From an uncultured Pelagibacteraceae bacterium (GTDB taxonomy: Bacteria > Pseudomonadota > Alphaproteobacteria > Pelagibacterales > Pelagibacteraceae), in assembly GCA_902581775.1 (NCBI GenBank), contig CACHPJ010000005.1, positions 1 through 64,000 of the forward strand: a stretch of DNA of 64,000 nt, read 5' to 3'. Both the position numbers and the translations under genes were made by a program. Below, in pieces: positions 1 to 10,719 of this stretch. The notes under the pieces are model-generated. The model was not told where the DNA came from, ran no database searches, and saw only the letters and a program-made list of their open reading frames with translations. Position 1 is the first letter of the stretch, and each line of letters begins with the position of its first letter.

Positions 1-1
1 A

Positions 2-364
2 AATAAAATCGCTTTGGGATTAGACGCAAAGGATGGAAATCTCTCGGTGTCAGGCTGGAAAGAAAATCTAAATATTAAAACTTTAGACTTTCTTAAAGAA
101 GTCAACAGCTATGGAGTGAGCCGAATTATTTACACAGATATTAATAGAGATGGAATGAAGACTAGCCCTAACTTAGATGAGACTTTAAAAATTGCAGAAT
201 TTTCCAATTGTCCTGTAGTTATTTCAGGAGGAGTATCTTCTATAAATGATATTAAAAAAGCAAAAGATTTAAATAATAAAAAGATTGAAGGTATTATTGT
301 TGGAAAAGCTATTTATGATGGCGATATTAAACTTGATGAGTTAGCAAAGGAGATTGATGCTTAA
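2..364 (+). CDS. hisA: HisA C-terminal part (phosphoribosylformimino-AICAR ribotide isomerase), 5' truncated by window edge
   Basis: Frame open from base 2 ([12 protein letters not shown]...); [15 protein letters not shown] and VVISGGVSS motifs; directly upstream of hisF. Confidence 0.9.
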   Translation, partial: NKIALGLDAKDGNLSVSGWKENLNIKTLDFLKEVNSYGVSRIIYTDINRDGMKTSPNLDETLKIAEFSNCPVVISGGVSSINDIKKAKDLNNKKIEGIIVGKAIYDGDIKLDELAKEIDA

Positions 365-1115
365 AAATAGAATTATACCTTGTCTTGATGTTAAAAACGG
401 AAGAGTCGTCAAAGGGATTAACTTTGTTGAACTAAAAGATGCTGGAGATCCAGTTGAACAAGCTAAGATTTATAGTAATGGTGGCGCAGACGAAATTTGT
501 TTTTTAGATATCACTGCATCTAATGAAAATAGAGATACGATTATCGACATTGTAAGAAAAACCGCCAAGGAATGCTTTGTTCCTTTAACTGTTGGAGGTG
601 GTATTAGAACTATTCAAAATATAACTGATTTACTTCTAGCTGGAGCAGATAAGGTTTCTATAAATACAGCAGCAGTAAAAGATGTTAATTTTGTAAAAGA
701 AGCCTCAAAAAAATTTGGATCCCAATGCATTGTTGTTGCGATTGATGCCAAAAAAATCTCAGAAAATAAATGGGAAGTTTTTACACACGGTGGAAGAAAT
801 AAAACAGGTATTGATGTTGTGGAGTTTGCTAAACAAGTAGAGACAAATGGAGCTGGTGAAATTTTATTAACCTCAATGGATAAAGATGGGACTAAATCTG
901 GATATGATGTTGATTTATTAAAAGCAATCACAAAAAGTACAAATATTCCTGTTATAGCTTCTGGTGGAGTTGGTACATTAGATCACTTATATGATGGTAT
1001 AGTTAAAGGTGGGGCAAGTGCAGTTTTAGCAGCTTCTATTTTTCACTATGGTGAGTATAAAATTAAAGAGGCTAAAGAATATTTGAATTCTAAAAATGTA
1101 TCTGTAAGGTTATAG
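357..1115 (+). CDS. hisF: Imidazole glycerol phosphate synthase cyclase subunit HisF
   Basis: [39 protein letters not shown] at 357 preferred over TTG at 354. Confidence 0.97.
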   Translation: MLKNRIIPCLDVKNGRVVKGINFVELKDAGDPVEQAKIYSNGGADEICFLDITASNENRDTIIDIVRKTAKECFVPLTVGGGIRTIQNITDLLLAGADKVSINTAAVKDVNFVKEASKKFGSQCIVVAIDAKKISENKWEVFTHGGRNKTGIDVVEFAKQVETNGAGEILLTSMDKDGTKSGYDVDLLKAITKSTNIPVIASGGVGTLDHLYDGIVKGGASAVLAASIFHYGEYKIKEAKEYLNSKNVSVRL

Positions 1116-1116
1116 A

Positions 1117-1389
1117 ATGTTTGAAAACTTAGAACAATTAATAAAAACGATTAGAGAGAGAAAAAATTCATCTCCTGATAAATCTTATACAAATAAACTT
1201 CTTAATGATAAAAAGTTAAGTGTTTCGAAAGTAAAAGAAGAAATTGGTGAATTAATCGACTCTGTTGAGAAAAATTCAAATAAAATACACGAAGCTGCCG
1301 ATGTAATTTATCATTTGATGGTTTATCTAGAAGCTAATAATATAAAGATCGAAGACGTAATGAGTGAACTTAAGAAAAGACAAAAATGA
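1117..1389 (+). CDS. hisE: Phosphoribosyl-ATP pyrophosphatase HisE
   Basis: KVKEEIGELIDSV...EAADVIYHLMVYLE MazG-like signature; follows hisF. Confidence 0.93.
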   Translation: MFENLEQLIKTIRERKNSSPDKSYTNKLLNDKKLSVSKVKEEIGELIDSVEKNSNKIHEAADVIYHLMVYLEANNIKIEDVMSELKKRQK

Positions 1390-1742
1390 GTTACAATAAA
1401 AACAATATATTTGCAAAAATTCTTAGAGGAGAAATTCCTTGTAAGAAAGTTTATGAAAACGATCATGTCTTAGCTTTTCACGATATTAATCCTCAAAAAA
1501 AAATACATGTTTTAGTTATTCCTAAAGGTGATTACGTAGATCTTGATGATTTTAATAACAAAGCTTCAGAAAAGGAGATTGTAGAACTTAATAAAGCGGT
1601 TACTCATGTCGCCAATTTAATAGGAGCAAAAGACAAAGGTTATCGTACTTTAACTAATATTGGTAGTGATGGAGGACAAGAAGTTCCCCATTTACATTAT
1701 CATATTTTTGCGGGAGAAAAGATCGGAAAGATGGTGAGCTGA
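1386..1742 (+). CDS. HIT family hydrolase (HinT-like)
   Basis: IFAKILRGEIPCKKVYE..., terminal GGQEVPHLHYHIFAG HIT motif. Confidence 0.95.
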   Translation: MSYNKNNIFAKILRGEIPCKKVYENDHVLAFHDINPQKKIHVLVIPKGDYVDLDDFNNKASEKEIVELNKAVTHVANLIGAKDKGYRTLTNIGSDGGQEVPHLHYHIFAGEKIGKMVS

Positions 1743-2248
1743 TGGTTTCAAAAGTTAAAAGATATTTTTTAGAAATAAGGGACTTTTCAAATACAGTTGA
1801 TTTAAATCTTCCAAAAAATTTTAAAGTTATTTTGGACGATAAAAACAATTTTCATCTAAATAAATTTTTTTATAAACAAATAGGAGTAGACCATTACTGG
1901 AGAGACAGATTGTTATGGTCTGATAGCGAATGGGTAAAATATGTAACTAACAAAAATTTAGAGACACATGTCCTTAAAAAAGGTGAGGATTTTGTTGGAT
2001 ATTATGAACAAGAATATCACCCTGGTTCGAACGAAGTAGAATTAATTAATTTGGGAGTATTAAAAGAATTCAGAGGTTTAAAACTTGGATCTATACTTGT
2101 AAGCCATGCTATAGCCAGCGCTTCCAGAAAAAATCCTGAAAGAATGTGGGTTCATACTTGTAGCCTAGATCACAAGCTAGCTTTACAAAATTATAAATCA
2201 AAAGGTTTTGAAATTTTTAAAGAAGAAGAAATAGATTTTGTAGCTTAA
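1742..2248 (+). CDS. GNAT-family acetyltransferase
   Basis: INLGVLKEFRGLKLGSILVSHAI...ALQNYKSKGFEIFKEE GNAT-like motif A/B. Confidence 0.75.
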   Translation: MVSKVKRYFLEIRDFSNTVDLNLPKNFKVILDDKNNFHLNKFFYKQIGVDHYWRDRLLWSDSEWVKYVTNKNLETHVLKKGEDFVGYYEQEYHPGSNEVELINLGVLKEFRGLKLGSILVSHAIASASRKNPERMWVHTCSLDHKLALQNYKSKGFEIFKEEEIDFVA

Positions 2249-2814
2249 TTGATTTCAGGGATTTTAAAAGTTCCTTTTTTAAAAACATCGTTTTTTGCAA
2301 TAATATTTAAATAGAAATTTATGTTATTGTTATATTGATCAATAATTTGCCAACCTTTAAGATCTAAAGTCGCCCTATCAAATAAAACTATTATCTCATT
2401 ATCACCTAGATAAACAAGTTTAATAACCTTATCATTTAATTTTAATTTTCCAGATCGTACGATTTCTAAAAGTTTATCTTTATATAAAATATTTAAAAAT
2501 GGAGATTTTGAAATAGGATAATGGTAAGTTTTATTATATCTTTTTTGAGTTATGGCTAGTTTTTTATTATTTATAACTAATTCTTTATTTTTATCATCGA
2601 AATAATTACATTTTAATTTTCCAGGAAACTCTAAAAGACAACTACCTTTTTCAGTTTTCTCATTTATTAATTGATTAAAAGTAAATTCTAAAGAATTTAA
2701 ATTACTCAATTTGGAAATTATTTTATCTTTATCATTTGCAGAGAGATTTGTTGGTGACAAAAGAATAAATGAGATTAAGAATATTTTTTTAAAGAACTTC
2801 ACGTTTACCAACAT
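2245..2814 (-). CDS. lolA: Outer membrane lipoprotein carrier LolA-like
   Basis: Signal peptide, LolA-like FTFNQ...KGSCLLEFPGKLKCNY; adjacent to ftsK as in many alphaproteobacteria. Confidence 0.8.
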   Translation of the reverse strand: MLVNVKFFKKIFLISFILLSPTNLSANDKDKIISKLSNLNSLEFTFNQLINEKTEKGSCLLEFPGKLKCNYFDDKNKELVINNKKLAITQKRYNKTYHYPISKSPFLNILYKDKLLEIVRSGKLKLNDKVIKLVYLGDNEIIVLFDRATLDLKGWQIIDQYNNNINFYLNIIAKNDVFKKGTFKIPEIN

Positions 2815-4894
2815 GATTTGCTTTACTCACTATGCCTTTTTCCTCCATTTTATCAACGATTCTAGCGGCCCTATTATAGCCAATTTGAAGTTTTCTTTGT
2901 AAGAAACTCGTTGAGGCTTTGCCTTCACCTTTAATAATATCTACAGCCTGTTTATATAGTTCATCTTCTTCATCTTCACCTCCCTGTTCCTCTACTGATG
3001 TATCTTTTATATTTGTTGTTATTTCATCGATATAGTCAGGCTCGCCTTGCGCTCGCAGTATGCTTGTTATCTTCTCAATTTCTTTGTCAGATACATAAGG
3101 ACCATGTATTCGAATAACTCTATTAGCAGAAGACATAAATAACATATCTCCTTTCCCAAGAAGTTGTTCTGCCCCTTGTTCACCTAAAATGGTTCTACTA
3201 TCAATTTTAGAGCTTACTTGAAAAGATATTCTTGTAGGAAAATTTGCTTTTATAGTTCCCGTTATTACATCTACGCTGGGTCTTTGAGTAGCCATTATAA
3301 TATGTATTCCAGCTGCTCTTGCCATTTGTGAAAGTTTTTGAATATAATTTTCGATTTCTTTTCCAGCCACAAGCATCAAATCTGACATTTCATCAACTAT
3401 TAAAACAATGTAAGGCATTTTAAGTTTATGTTTAGAATTATACCCATCGATATTTCTAACACCGACTTTACTCATTAATTTATATCTATTATTCATTTCT
3501 TTAACCGCCCATCCGAGCGCTGATGTAGCCTTTTTTGCGTCAGTAATGACCGGTGTAAGTAAATGAGGTATACCCTCATAAGCAGTTAACTCTAACATTT
3601 TAGGATCAATCAAAATTAATTTACATAGATTAGGATCTAGTTTGTAAAGCAAGGAAACAATAATAGTGTTTATGCATACAGATTTCCCGGAACCTGTAGT
3701 ACCCGCTATTAAAAGATGAGGCATAGATGTTAAATCACCGACTATAGGAACGCCCGAAATCCCTTTTCCTAAGGCTATCGGAAGCTTTATATCTTTTCTG
3801 GAAAATCGCTCATTAGAAATAATTTCTCTTAAAAAAACTCCCTCACGATTATCGTTAGGTATTTCAATCCCAACTGTGTTTTTTCCAGGTATAACAGAAA
3901 CTCTAGTCGATGTTGAACTTGTATTTCTTGCTAAGTCATCTGATAGATTTATGATTTTTGATACTTTTACTCCGGGAGCAGGCTCAAATTCATAAAGACT
4001 AACAACTGGACCGTTGTTAATTTTTTTTATTTTTCCGTCTATTCCAAAGTCTAATAAGATTTTTTCCATAAATTCAGAATTTGGTTTGTTTCTATTCGAT
4101 TCTGATTTTCCAAGTTTTGATGAATTCTTCTCCAGCAAATCAATTGTTGGTAATTTAAAAATTATCTTATCTTTATTTTCTGCTTTATTTACTTCCATAA
4201 CTTTTTCTTTTGAAAAAGAAAAGGATTGTTGAGGAATACTCAAATTTTTTTGAGATCTATCATCGTTTATATTTTCTGCTATATTAAAAGTTTTAGAGTT
4301 TACATCCCCACTCTCTTTATTGGAATTTGAAAAAAATTTAAAAATTGTTTTAGAAAAAGAAATAATATTTATTCCTGAAGCTAATACAAAAAAAATTATA
4401 GTTAAAAATAAAAAAATAAAATTAGAATATTCATACTCAGCGAGAGGTAAGTATTGGATTATAAGTTTATAAATTTTTTCACCTACAAATCCTGAATTAC
4501 CATTATCTACTAACCAAAAAGAATTATTGAAACTAATATATACAAATGTACATCCCGACAGTAAGTATAAAGTTAAAAAAGATAATTTAGATATAATTTT
4601 TTCAAGCCTCTTATTTATTATTAATTTTGCACCCCATGAAAATAATGTTAGTAAAAGTAGAAAAGAGATGACCCCAAAACTTTGAAGTAAAAAGTCAGAT
4701 ATGGTACTTCCGTAAAGGCCAAAAAAATTCTCAATGTAAGAGTTTTCGCCGTAGACAAAAGTAGGATCTCCTGGAGAGTATGTGACAAAAGAAATTGTAA
4801 GTACGATTCCTAATGAAATAAGCAATAAACCAACAAACTCAAAGGTTCGTTTTTTCAAAAAATTTGTTACACTATTCAAAAAGTTAGTATTCAT
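2789..4894 (-). CDS. ftsK: DNA translocase FtsK
   Basis: N-terminal TM segments, LLIAGTTGSGKSVCIN Walker A, C-terminal gamma winged helix (KLQIGYNRAARIVDKMEEKGIV). Confidence 0.97.
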   Translation of the reverse strand: MNTNFLNSVTNFLKKRTFEFVGLLLISLGIVLTISFVTYSPGDPTFVYGENSYIENFFGLYGSTISDFLLQSFGVISFLLLLTLFSWGAKLIINKRLEKIISKLSFLTLYLLSGCTFVYISFNNSFWLVDNGNSGFVGEKIYKLIIQYLPLAEYEYSNFIFLFLTIIFFVLASGINIISFSKTIFKFFSNSNKESGDVNSKTFNIAENINDDRSQKNLSIPQQSFSFSKEKVMEVNKAENKDKIIFKLPTIDLLEKNSSKLGKSESNRNKPNSEFMEKILLDFGIDGKIKKINNGPVVSLYEFEPAPGVKVSKIINLSDDLARNTSSTSTRVSVIPGKNTVGIEIPNDNREGVFLREIISNERFSRKDIKLPIALGKGISGVPIVGDLTSMPHLLIAGTTGSGKSVCINTIIVSLLYKLDPNLCKLILIDPKMLELTAYEGIPHLLTPVITDAKKATSALGWAVKEMNNRYKLMSKVGVRNIDGYNSKHKLKMPYIVLIVDEMSDLMLVAGKEIENYIQKLSQMARAAGIHIIMATQRPSVDVITGTIKANFPTRISFQVSSKIDSRTILGEQGAEQLLGKGDMLFMSSANRVIRIHGPYVSDKEIEKITSILRAQGEPDYIDEITTNIKDTSVEEQGGEDEEDELYKQAVDIIKGEGKASTSFLQRKLQIGYNRAARIVDKMEEKGIVSKANHVGKREVL

Positions 4895-4927
4895 ATCGAA
4901 TCGTATTACTTACTTTTTATCATTATT

Positions 4928-6058
4928 ATGAAAAAACATAAAATATGCATTGTAGGCAGCGGTTTGACTGGTCTGATATCTGCACTTGTTTTAAGTAAAA
5001 AAGGAATAGATGTAGATTTAATAGCCGAAGAGGATAAGTCAAAACCTAAAGATTTAAGGGTAACCGCAATATCAGAGAAAAATTTGGAATTTTTGAAATT
5101 TTCTTTAAAAAATATCAATTCAAAATTATTTTATCCAGTGAAAAAGATTAATCTTTTTTTTGAAAGCAATAATCAGATAAAAAATTTTTTAAACTTTGAT
5201 GAAAATAAAAACTTGATGTTTTTTTTTGAGAACAAAATAGCCAAAGAGCATTTGATAAAACTAATTAAAAAAAGCAAAATTAAGGTTCAAAAAAAAACAA
5301 TAAAATCAGTAGATTTTCAACAAAATAGAGTTTTTACTAAAACATCCTCAAAAAAATATGATTTAATAATTTTATGTTTAGGATCAAATTCTTTAATTTA
5401 TCAAAATATAATTGGAAACAGAGAAATAAAAAAAAGCTATAAAGAGCATTCGATCACTTGTTCCGTAAGACATAAAATAAAAAACTTAGGAGCCAAGCAA
5501 TTTTTTCTGAAAGAAGGACCACTTGCAATCCTGCCTTATAAAGATAATAAATTTTCTATTGTTTGGAGTATTGATAGTAGTTTTTTTATTAAAAATGAGA
5601 AAAATTTTGTTTCATATTTAAAGTCTAAACTATCAATTTTACTAAAAACCAAAAAAATAAATTTAGGAAATATTCAAAACTATCCATTGAAATTATTATT
5701 AAAAAGGAACTATTATAAAAGAAATGTCTTAATTTTAGGAGATGGATTGCATGTAGTCCATCCCTTAGCTGGACAGGGTTTTAATTTAATTTTAAGAGAT
5801 ATTAAAAAATTAGCAGAACTTATTTCTTCTAATCTTAGATTGGGGCTTCCTATTAAAGACTCTAATATTCCAAAAGACTTTTTAGAAAATAGAAAGCCAG
5901 AAAATTTATTAATTGGTCTTGGTATAGATACAACTAGAAAATTCTTTAAAAACAATAAATACTTAGATCCAATTAAAGAAAATATTTTAAACAACTTTTC
6001 AAAATATAAAATTTTGAAAAAAATTACAAAAAGAGTAGCAAACCTTGGTTTAAATTAA
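4928..6058 (+). CDS. UbiH/COQ6-family FAD-dependent monooxygenase (ubiquinone hydroxylase family)
   Basis: CIVGSGLTGLISALVL dinucleotide fold; LILGDGLHVVHPLAGQGFNL motif. Confidence 0.88.
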   Translation: MKKHKICIVGSGLTGLISALVLSKKGIDVDLIAEEDKSKPKDLRVTAISEKNLEFLKFSLKNINSKLFYPVKKINLFFESNNQIKNFLNFDENKNLMFFFENKIAKEHLIKLIKKSKIKVQKKTIKSVDFQQNRVFTKTSSKKYDLIILCLGSNSLIYQNIIGNREIKKSYKEHSITCSVRHKIKNLGAKQFFLKEGPLAILPYKDNKFSIVWSIDSSFFIKNEKNFVSYLKSKLSILLKTKKINLGNIQNYPLKLLLKRNYYKRNVLILGDGLHVVHPLAGQGFNLILRDIKKLAELISSNLRLGLPIKDSNIPKDFLENRKPENLLIGLGIDTTRKFFKNNKYLDPIKENILNNFSKYKILKKITKRVANLGLN

Positions 6059-7386
6059 TGAATATTTTTGCTTTGTCATCTGGTAGAGGTCCTTGTGGTA
6101 TAGCTATTATTCGATTGTCAGGACCAGACACACTTAGTGTTTGTAAATTAATTTCTATAGGGAACAAAATTAAAGAAAATGAGGTAAATCTTTGTAAATT
6201 TGTTGATCCGGATAAAGGTGTAATTATCGATCCAGAAGCCTTATTATTATGGTTTCCTAAACCCAACAGTTTCACAGGCGATGATTTAGCCGAATTTCAC
6301 ATACATGGAAGTAATGCAATTATAAGCTATTTTCTTAAAGTTCTTTCTAGTCAAAAAAACTGTAGATTGGCTGAGCCTGGTGAATTTACTAAATTAGCTT
6401 TTCAAAACAATAAAATCGATTTAGTTAAAGCAGAAAGTATTGGAGATCTTATACACTCTGAAACTGAACTTCAAAGACAACAAGCAGTCAATCTAGTCAA
6501 CGGCCATGCATCAAAATATTATGACGAACTCAGATCCAAATTGATAAAATCTTTATCATTCATAGAGGCAAAAATAGATTTTGCTGAAGAAGATCTTCCA
6601 GAAAAAGTTTTAAAAGAAGCTCATAAATCAATTAAAGTTGTACATAAAGATATTAAAAAAATTATCAATGATAATAAGATTGGTGAAAAAATAAGGAATG
6701 GATTTAGAGTCTCGATTATTGGAGAAACTAATGTTGGTAAATCATCTTTATTAAATCTATTATCAAAACGAGATGCTGCAATAGTATCTGACGAAGCTGG
6801 AACGACTCGTGATGTTATAGAAATTTACCTCAATATAGATGGATACCCTGTAATACTTGCGGATACAGCAGGAATTAGAGAAGCTAAAAATGATGTAGAA
6901 AAGAAGGGAATATCACTTGCAATTAATAAGTATAAAGAAGCTGATTTAAATATTGTAGTAATTGATAACACCTCTTCTAAAATAAGTAAAAAAATATTAT
7001 CTTTAATAAATCAAGACACAATCGTATTATTAAATAAATCAGATATAAGTGAAAAACCAAACCACAAATTTAATAATGACACCGTTTTTGCTTCGATTAA
7101 GTGTAATAAAAATATTGATCAACTAACTCAAAAAATAAAAGATAAATTAAGTAAGAAATATTCATCTAATAATGGTGTCTTAATTACTAGAGAAAGACAT
7201 AGAGTAAAGTTAAATGAGTGTTTAAAAGAAATTGATAAATTTCTAGAAAAAGATCAAGACAAAGATCTGGAGCTGGCAGCAGAAGACCTAAGAATGGCCA
7301 CGAGACATCTTGGTGGAATTATTGGCAAAGTGGATGTAGAAGAAATTCTCGGTTCAATATTTAAAGACTTCTGTATTGGTAAATAA
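6058..7386 (+). CDS. mnmE: tRNA modification GTPase MnmE
   Basis: GEPTNVGKSSLL-type G1 (GETNVGKSS), ADTAGIRE, NKSD, terminal FCIGK. Confidence 0.97.
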   Translation: MNIFALSSGRGPCGIAIIRLSGPDTLSVCKLISIGNKIKENEVNLCKFVDPDKGVIIDPEALLLWFPKPNSFTGDDLAEFHIHGSNAIISYFLKVLSSQKNCRLAEPGEFTKLAFQNNKIDLVKAESIGDLIHSETELQRQQAVNLVNGHASKYYDELRSKLIKSLSFIEAKIDFAEEDLPEKVLKEAHKSIKVVHKDIKKIINDNKIGEKIRNGFRVSIIGETNVGKSSLLNLLSKRDAAIVSDEAGTTRDVIEIYLNIDGYPVILADTAGIREAKNDVEKKGISLAINKYKEADLNIVVIDNTSSKISKKILSLINQDTIVLLNKSDISEKPNHKFNNDTVFASIKCNKNIDQLTQKIKDKLSKKYSSNNGVLITRERHRVKLNECLKEIDKFLEKDQDKDLELAAEDLRMATRHLGGIIGKVDVEEILGSIFKDFCIGK

Positions 7387-7428
7387 AATACTACTTGTAA
7401 TCCTAGTTCAGACAGTTACATTCTAATC

Positions 7429-9297
7429 ATGGTTAAAGTAGACTATGATGTAGTTGTAATAGGCGGTGGGCATGCTGGATGTGAGGCATCAGCAGCGTCG
7501 GCTAGAATGGGCGTAAACACTGCTCTTTTTACTCATAAAATTGAGACTATTGGAGAGATGTCGTGTAACCCGGCTATAGGAGGTTTAGGCAAAGGTCACC
7601 TAGTTAGGGAAATAGACTCCTTAGATGGGATAATGGGTATTGTTACTGATAAATCAGGAATCCAATTTCGTTTATTAAACAGAAGTAGAGGTCCAGCAGT
7701 TAGAGGACCAAGGACACAATCAGATAGAGCTCTTTACAAGGAGCATATGAAAAAAACATTATTAAATTATAAAAATTTAACTGTAATAGCTGATCCAGTC
7801 ATAAAATTCATATTTAAAGACAATCGTATTATCGGATTCATATGTCAAAGTGGAAAAGAAATAAGATGTAAAGAATTAATATTGACAACCGGCACATTTT
7901 TAAACGGATTAATACACATCGGACAAACACAAATACCTGCTGGACGTTACGATGAAAAGCCATCTACAGGATTAAGCGAACAGCTGTCTAAATTTAAGAT
8001 GAAAATTGGTAGACTTAAAACAGGTACACCTCCTAGACTAGATGGCTCGACAATAAACTACGATGATTTAGAAATGCAGCCTGCTGATGATGATCCTTAT
8101 TTTTTTTCATTTTTAACTACAAAACTTGAAAATAAACAAATCCTATGTGGCATGACACATACCAACGATGAGGTGCATAAAATCATAGGTGACAATATTA
8201 CCAAAAGCGCTATGTATTCTGGAAGCATCAAAGGAGTTGGTCCTAGATACTGTCCCTCTATAGAGGACAAGATTGTAAAATTTAAAGAAAAAAAAAGTCA
8301 TCAAATCTTTCTAGAACCTGAAGGATTAAAGGACAACACTGTTTACCCAAATGGTATTTCAACTTCACTTCCTGAGGACATTCAGCTTAAAATTTTGGCT
8401 AAAATAAAGGGTTTAGAGGCCGTTAAGATGAAAAGGGCAGGATATGCAATTGAGTACGATTATGTAGATCCGAGAGAGTTAAAAGCAACTCTAGAAACCA
8501 AAAAAATTAAGTCACTATTTCTTGCAGGTCAGATTAATGGAACAACAGGTTATGAGGAAGCTGCTGCCCAAGGACTTATAGCAGGAGTGAACGCCGCGTT
8601 AAAAATTTTAAATAAAGATGAGTTTATCCTCGATAGATCTGAGTCCTACATTGGAGTAATGATAGATGATTTAATTACTAAGGGAGTATCTGAGCCTTAC
8701 AGGATGTTTACCTCCAGAGCGGAATATCGATTATCACTTAGAGCAGACAATGCTGACCAACGATTAACGCCTATAGGCATTAAAAAAAATATTGTTGGGT
8801 CCGTAAGAAAAAAAATATTTTTTGATAAACAAAAAAAATTAGTCCAAATCATTGATGAGTTAAAATCTAAAACTATAACTCCAAATGCCGCCGAAAATTT
8901 TTCGATAAAAATTTCTAAAGATGGAGTTAGAAGATCGGCATTTAACATTTTAGGTCAGAGAAATATTTCTATGAAGCAAATCAGGTTAATTTGGCCGCAA
9001 ATAACCCAAAATGGACAGTCTATAGATAAGCAGGTTGAAATCGATGCTCACTATGCAGGGTATCTAAAAAGACAGTCTCATGACATCAATGCTTTTAAAA
9101 AAGATGAAAAAATTCTGATACCAAACGATGTAGATTACGATAGCTTAAGTGGTTTATCGAATGAAATTAAGTCTAAGCTAAAAGAAATTAAGCCTAAAAC
9201 ACTCGGACAGGCATTAAGGATAGATGGTGTGACCCCAGCGGCAGCTATTTTGCTTCTAGGATATATTAAAAGGACAAGATTCAAGGTTTCAGCTTGA
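7429..9297 (+). CDS. mnmG: tRNA uridine 5-carboxymethylaminomethyl modification enzyme MnmG
   Basis: [36 protein letters not shown]. Confidence 0.98.
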   Translation: MVKVDYDVVVIGGGHAGCEASAASARMGVNTALFTHKIETIGEMSCNPAIGGLGKGHLVREIDSLDGIMGIVTDKSGIQFRLLNRSRGPAVRGPRTQSDRALYKEHMKKTLLNYKNLTVIADPVIKFIFKDNRIIGFICQSGKEIRCKELILTTGTFLNGLIHIGQTQIPAGRYDEKPSTGLSEQLSKFKMKIGRLKTGTPPRLDGSTINYDDLEMQPADDDPYFFSFLTTKLENKQILCGMTHTNDEVHKIIGDNITKSAMYSGSIKGVGPRYCPSIEDKIVKFKEKKSHQIFLEPEGLKDNTVYPNGISTSLPEDIQLKILAKIKGLEAVKMKRAGYAIEYDYVDPRELKATLETKKIKSLFLAGQINGTTGYEEAAAQGLIAGVNAALKILNKDEFILDRSESYIGVMIDDLITKGVSEPYRMFTSRAEYRLSLRADNADQRLTPIGIKKNIVGSVRKKIFFDKQKKLVQIIDELKSKTITPNAAENFSIKISKDGVRRSAFNILGQRNISMKQIRLIWPQITQNGQSIDKQVEIDAHYAGYLKRQSHDINAFKKDEKILIPNDVDYDSLSGLSNEIKSKLKEIKPKTLGQALRIDGVTPAAAILLLGYIKRTRFKVSA

Positions 9298-9914
9298 TAT
9301 CAGAACAATATGCAAAAAAAGCCCTAAAAAATGAGCTTAAATTTACTGATAATGACCTTGAAAAACTTAGTATCTATTATAAAGAGGTCATCAAATTCAA
9401 TAAATCTTATAATTTAATTGGAAAATCTACCGAAAATAGTTTCTGGAGTAGACATATTCTCGATTCAGCCCAACTTATAAAATTTTTCAAATTTTCTAAG
9501 AATTCTTCAATTTCTGACCTAGGTACAGGAGCTGGTTTTCCTGGAATTGTAATTTCTTTGGCTAACAAAAACTCGGATTTTCACGTGAAATTGTATGAGA
9601 AGTCTCCAATTAAAGTAGAATTTCTTAATTCTATAATAAAAAAATTAAATATTGAAAGATGTAATGTTATTCAGGGCAATGTGATGGAAAAGAAAATAGA
9701 ATCAGAGATAATAGTCTGTAGAGCATTTAAAAAATTAGACGAAATAATAAAATTTTCACGTGAAAAATGTCAAAAGCCTCATAAATTGCTAATTTTAAAG
9801 GGAAAAAGTGCACAGGCTGAGGTAAATAACGCTTTAACCAAATTTGCTTTCAAGTATAAGCTATATAGTAGCATCACAGACAAAAAGTCGAAAATACTTG
9901 TCATTGATGTCTAA
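9294..9914 (+). CDS. rsmG: 16S rRNA (guanine527-N7)-methyltransferase RsmG
   Basis: [15 protein letters not shown] motif; position after mnmG. Confidence 0.95.
   Translation: MISEQYAKKALKNELKFTDNDLEKLSIYYKEVIKFNKSYNLIGKSTENSFWSRHILDSAQLIKFFKFSKNSSISDLGTGAGFPGIVISLANKNSDFHVKLYEKSPIKVEFLNSIIKKLNIERCNVIQGNVMEKKIESEIIVCRAFKKLDEIIKFSREKCQKPHKLLILKGKSAQAEVNNALTKFAFKYKLYSSITDKKSKILVIDV
9579..9590. promoter_or_regulatory. parS-like site 1 (TTTCACGTGAAA) within rsmG
   Basis: Perfect 12-bp palindrome identical to the core of the parS consensus TGTTTCACGTGAAACA; near parAB. Confidence 0.8.
9753..9766. promoter_or_regulatory. parS-like site 2 (TTTTCACGTGAAAA) within rsmG
   Basis: Perfect 14-bp palindrome containing the parS core; ~175 bp from site 1. 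Confidence 0.8.
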
Positions 9915-10719
9915 TATTGTGACTAAAAATATTATATCAGTTATAAATCAAAAAGGTGGGGTAGGAAAAACTACTACCGTAATAAACTTAGCTGCTGCTC
10001 TAGCCCAAAAGGGTAAAAATATTCTGGTGATAGATTTAGACCCCCAAGGTAACGCAACAACAGGCCTAGGGAAGTCAAATTTAGATGAAAATAATAATAT
10101 TTATAATCTTTTAATAGGAAAAGTTAATTTACGAGATTCCATTAAATCTTCAGTCATCAAAGGTTTAGATTTAATCCCTTCTAACGTTAATTTATCAGGC
10201 CTAGAAGTTGAAACTGCAAACGATGCTAATAGAGCCTACATTTTAAAAGAAATTTTAAATGGAGAGCAAGGTAACTACTTAGAAAAGTACGATGTTATTT
10301 TTATAGACTGTCCTCCCTCCCTAAGTTTACTTACGATTATGTCTTTGGTTTCAGCTAATGAACTTTTAGTTCCTCTTCAAACAGAATTTTTCGCTTTAGA
10401 GGGAATTACACAATTGGTTAAAACAATTGAGAGAATAAAAGTAAACTTGAATCCTCAATTAAAAGTTAGAGGAATATTGTTAACTATGTTTGATAGAAGA
10501 AATAAACTTTCTAGCCAAGTTGATAAGGAGGCTAGAAATTTTTTTAAGGAAAAAGTTTACCATACAGTGATACCTAGAAATGTAAGATTGTCAGAAGCCC
10601 CGTCACATGGAATGCCTTGCGTGATTTATGATGAGAAGTGCCCAGGCAGCAAATCTTATTTTGCTTTGGCTGAAGAATTTTTAAATCAAATACCGGATAA
10701 AATCGGGAGCGCGGCATGA
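9907..10719 (+). CDS. parA: Chromosome partitioning ATPase ParA
   Basis: INQKGGVGKTTTVINLAAAL deviant Walker A; ATG at 9907 overlapping rsmG end (track start 9844 is an over-extension). Confidence 0.96.
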   Translation: MSNIVTKNIISVINQKGGVGKTTTVINLAAALAQKGKNILVIDLDPQGNATTGLGKSNLDENNNIYNLLIGKVNLRDSIKSSVIKGLDLIPSNVNLSGLEVETANDANRAYILKEILNGEQGNYLEKYDVIFIDCPPSLSLLTIMSLVSANELLVPLQTEFFALEGITQLVKTIERIKVNLNPQLKVRGILLTMFDRRNKLSSQVDKEARNFFKEKVYHTVIPRNVRLSEAPSHGMPCVIYDEKCPGSKSYFALAEEFLNQIPDKIGSAA

